Shown: positions 63,156 through 64,000 of the stretch, in pieces | Layout of the letters: each line of letters opens with the position of its first letter | Position numbering within the stretch: position 1 is the stretch's first letter | NCBI GenBank assembly: GCA_045613305.1 | Contig: JAZLAU010000028.1 | Coordinates: 62,001 to 126,000, forward strand | DNA: 64,000 bases | Direction: 5' to 3' | Source: SFTJ01 sp045613305 | GTDB taxonomy: Bacteria; Bacteroidota; Bacteroidia; Bacteroidales; Muribaculaceae | Translations under genes and position numbers: made by a program | The notes under the pieces: model-generated | The model's input: only the letters and a program-made list of their open reading frames with translations | What the model was told of the DNA's origin: nothing | Database searches by the model: none

Positions 63156-64000
63156 CGGTCGATAGTGTTGCTTACGTGTTCCCAAACTAACAGTTTGTGA
63201 GTTTCGTTGAGGATTTCGTGTCGCATGTTAGGGAAAAGGTGGCTGGTGGTTTCGTACCCCACTTTTTTCATGGCGTTGACCGATTTTAGGAAGTCGTTGT
63301 CGCTTATACGGCAAGCGTCGTTAGCACCAGATATGAAATGCACCGGCATTTGTCGGTTTTTCAATGTCCAGCCATTGGTGTTGTAGCAGTCGCGCATCAT
63401 GGCAAACAGGTTGTAGAACCCGTTGCATGTAAACACGTACTTGCACAAAGGGTCGGAGTTGTAGTCGCGAAGCTCATCGTGGTTAGAGCAAAGCCACGCA
63501 TTAAAGAAACCTTCGTTGGGAAATTGCTTGCAGAAACTGCCGAACGACAGGAAATTGAGCAAAGTTGAGCGGTGTTTTTCGCCTTTAACCCAACCCATGA
63601 CTTTGGCGAGCGCCATTCCGGCCAGCGAAGCCGCATTGAAACTTGGGCTTCCGCACACTATCAGTCCGTCGATGTGACTGTCGTATCGCTTGGCAAACGA
63701 GCGAACTGCCAGAGAGCCCATGCTGTGGCCCATCAAGATGCACTTCATGCCAGGAAATTGTTGGCGAATCCAATTGTTAACCACCTTCACATCTTCAACC
63801 AAAGCCTTCCATCCGCCGTTGTACATATATCCGAGGTCGTCGGTGGTTTTTACCGACAGTCCGTGCCCGCGGTGGTCGTGAATCACGCATCGATAGCCCT
63901 TGCTGGCCAGATATTCCATAAATGGCTCGTAGCGTTCTTTGTGCTCGGTCATGCCATGAGTCAGTTGCACCACGCCACGGCAATAACCTTTAGGCGCAAT
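63134..64000 (-). CDS. Alpha/beta hydrolase, monoacylglycerol-lipase-like (5' end cut by the window edge)
   Basis: The frame stays open through the right edge (codons IAPKGYCRGV before the first in-window Met), so the true start lies outside. It is a lysophospholipase/monoacylglycerol-lipase-type hydrolase. The oxyanion-region motif is QLTHGMTEHKERYE, then HDHRGHGLS, and the nucleophile elbow is MGHSMGSLA. The charge relay Asp and His lie in ISGANDACR and NMRHEILNE. It is probably cytoplasmic or membrane-associated and acts on a lipid monoester; the substrate is inferred. The 3' end lies in a tandem repeat. Confidence 0.9.
   Translation of the reverse strand: MAPKGYCRGVVQLTHGMTEHKERYEPFMEYLASKGYRCVIHDHRGHGLSVKTTDDLGYMYNGGWKALVEDVKVVNNWIRQQFPGMKCILMGHSMGSLAVRSFAKRYDSHIDGLIVCGSPSFNAASLAGMALAKVMGWVKGEKHRSTLLNFLSFGSFCKQFPNEGFFNAWLCSNHDELRDYNSDPLCKYVFTCNGFYNLFAMMRDCYNTNGWTLKNRQMPVHFISGANDACRISDNDFLKSVNAMKKVGYETTSHLFPNMRHEILNETHKLLVWEHVSNTIDRFLSNKE

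Overview
The window comes from a gut-type member of the Bacteroidota, order Bacteroidales, most likely a Muribaculaceae- or Prevotella-like lineage; the family cannot be fixed from sequence alone. The evidence is two SusC/SusD outer-membrane import loci, BACON, DUF4302 and LRR_5 (BspA-like) surface proteins, a fused malic enzyme-phosphotransacetylase, degenerate type IX secretion-like C-terminal domains, and promoters of the Bacteroidota form TTG-N19/20-TAnnTTTG in place of -35/-10 boxes. I saw no rRNA, tRNA, CRISPR array or insertion sequence.

Layout. 0.2-5.7 kb: a plus-strand SusC, SusD and Calx-beta lipoprotein operon. 6.1-8.5 kb: a secreted C10 (streptopain-type) cysteine protease. 8.7-15.1 kb: two lone phage-type genes, a virion/tail-like protein and a large terminase, on either side of a minus-strand SulP anion transporter. 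15.4-23.7 kb: a minus-strand SusC, SusD, HExxH lipoprotein, DUF4302 and BACON operon. 24.4-34.5 kb: valS, an FKBP isomerase, a MATE exporter, a nitroreductase, a TrpB2-type synthase, an ATP-grasp/esterase pair, and a divergent S51 peptidase. 34.8-45.5 kb: GNAT, YccF and HAD genes, an NMO/FabK flavoprotein, a DUF3089 hydrolase, a phosphodiesterase, thioredoxin, a second nitroreductase, the malic enzyme, a small macrodomain-like protein with a Nudix regulator, and an unknown gene. 45.7-52.6 kb: a GH20 hexosaminidase, a Gfo/Idh/MocA oxidoreductase and a GH106-type rhamnosidase. 53.0-57.2 kb: a BspA-like LRR protein, a secreted PI-PLC and an EFR1 ferredoxin. 57.5-62.8 kb: a 1774-residue SF1 helicase-nuclease. 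The right edge cuts an alpha/beta hydrolase.

How the genes fit together. The envelope genes suit a glycan- and protein-scavenging gut commensal: two import complexes, host-glycan hydrolases (GH20, GH106), a secreted protease and a secreted PI-PLC. Three secreted proteins share a C-terminal module like the type IX sorting domain. The observations I rate highest are the Nudix regulator/macrodomain-like operon, whose promoter is bracketed by two near-identical palindromes; the helicase-nuclease with a transglutaminase-like N-terminal triad, a likely stand-alone defence gene; the separated phage gene pair; and an ATP-grasp ligase transcribed divergently from an S51 peptidase through interleaved promoters.
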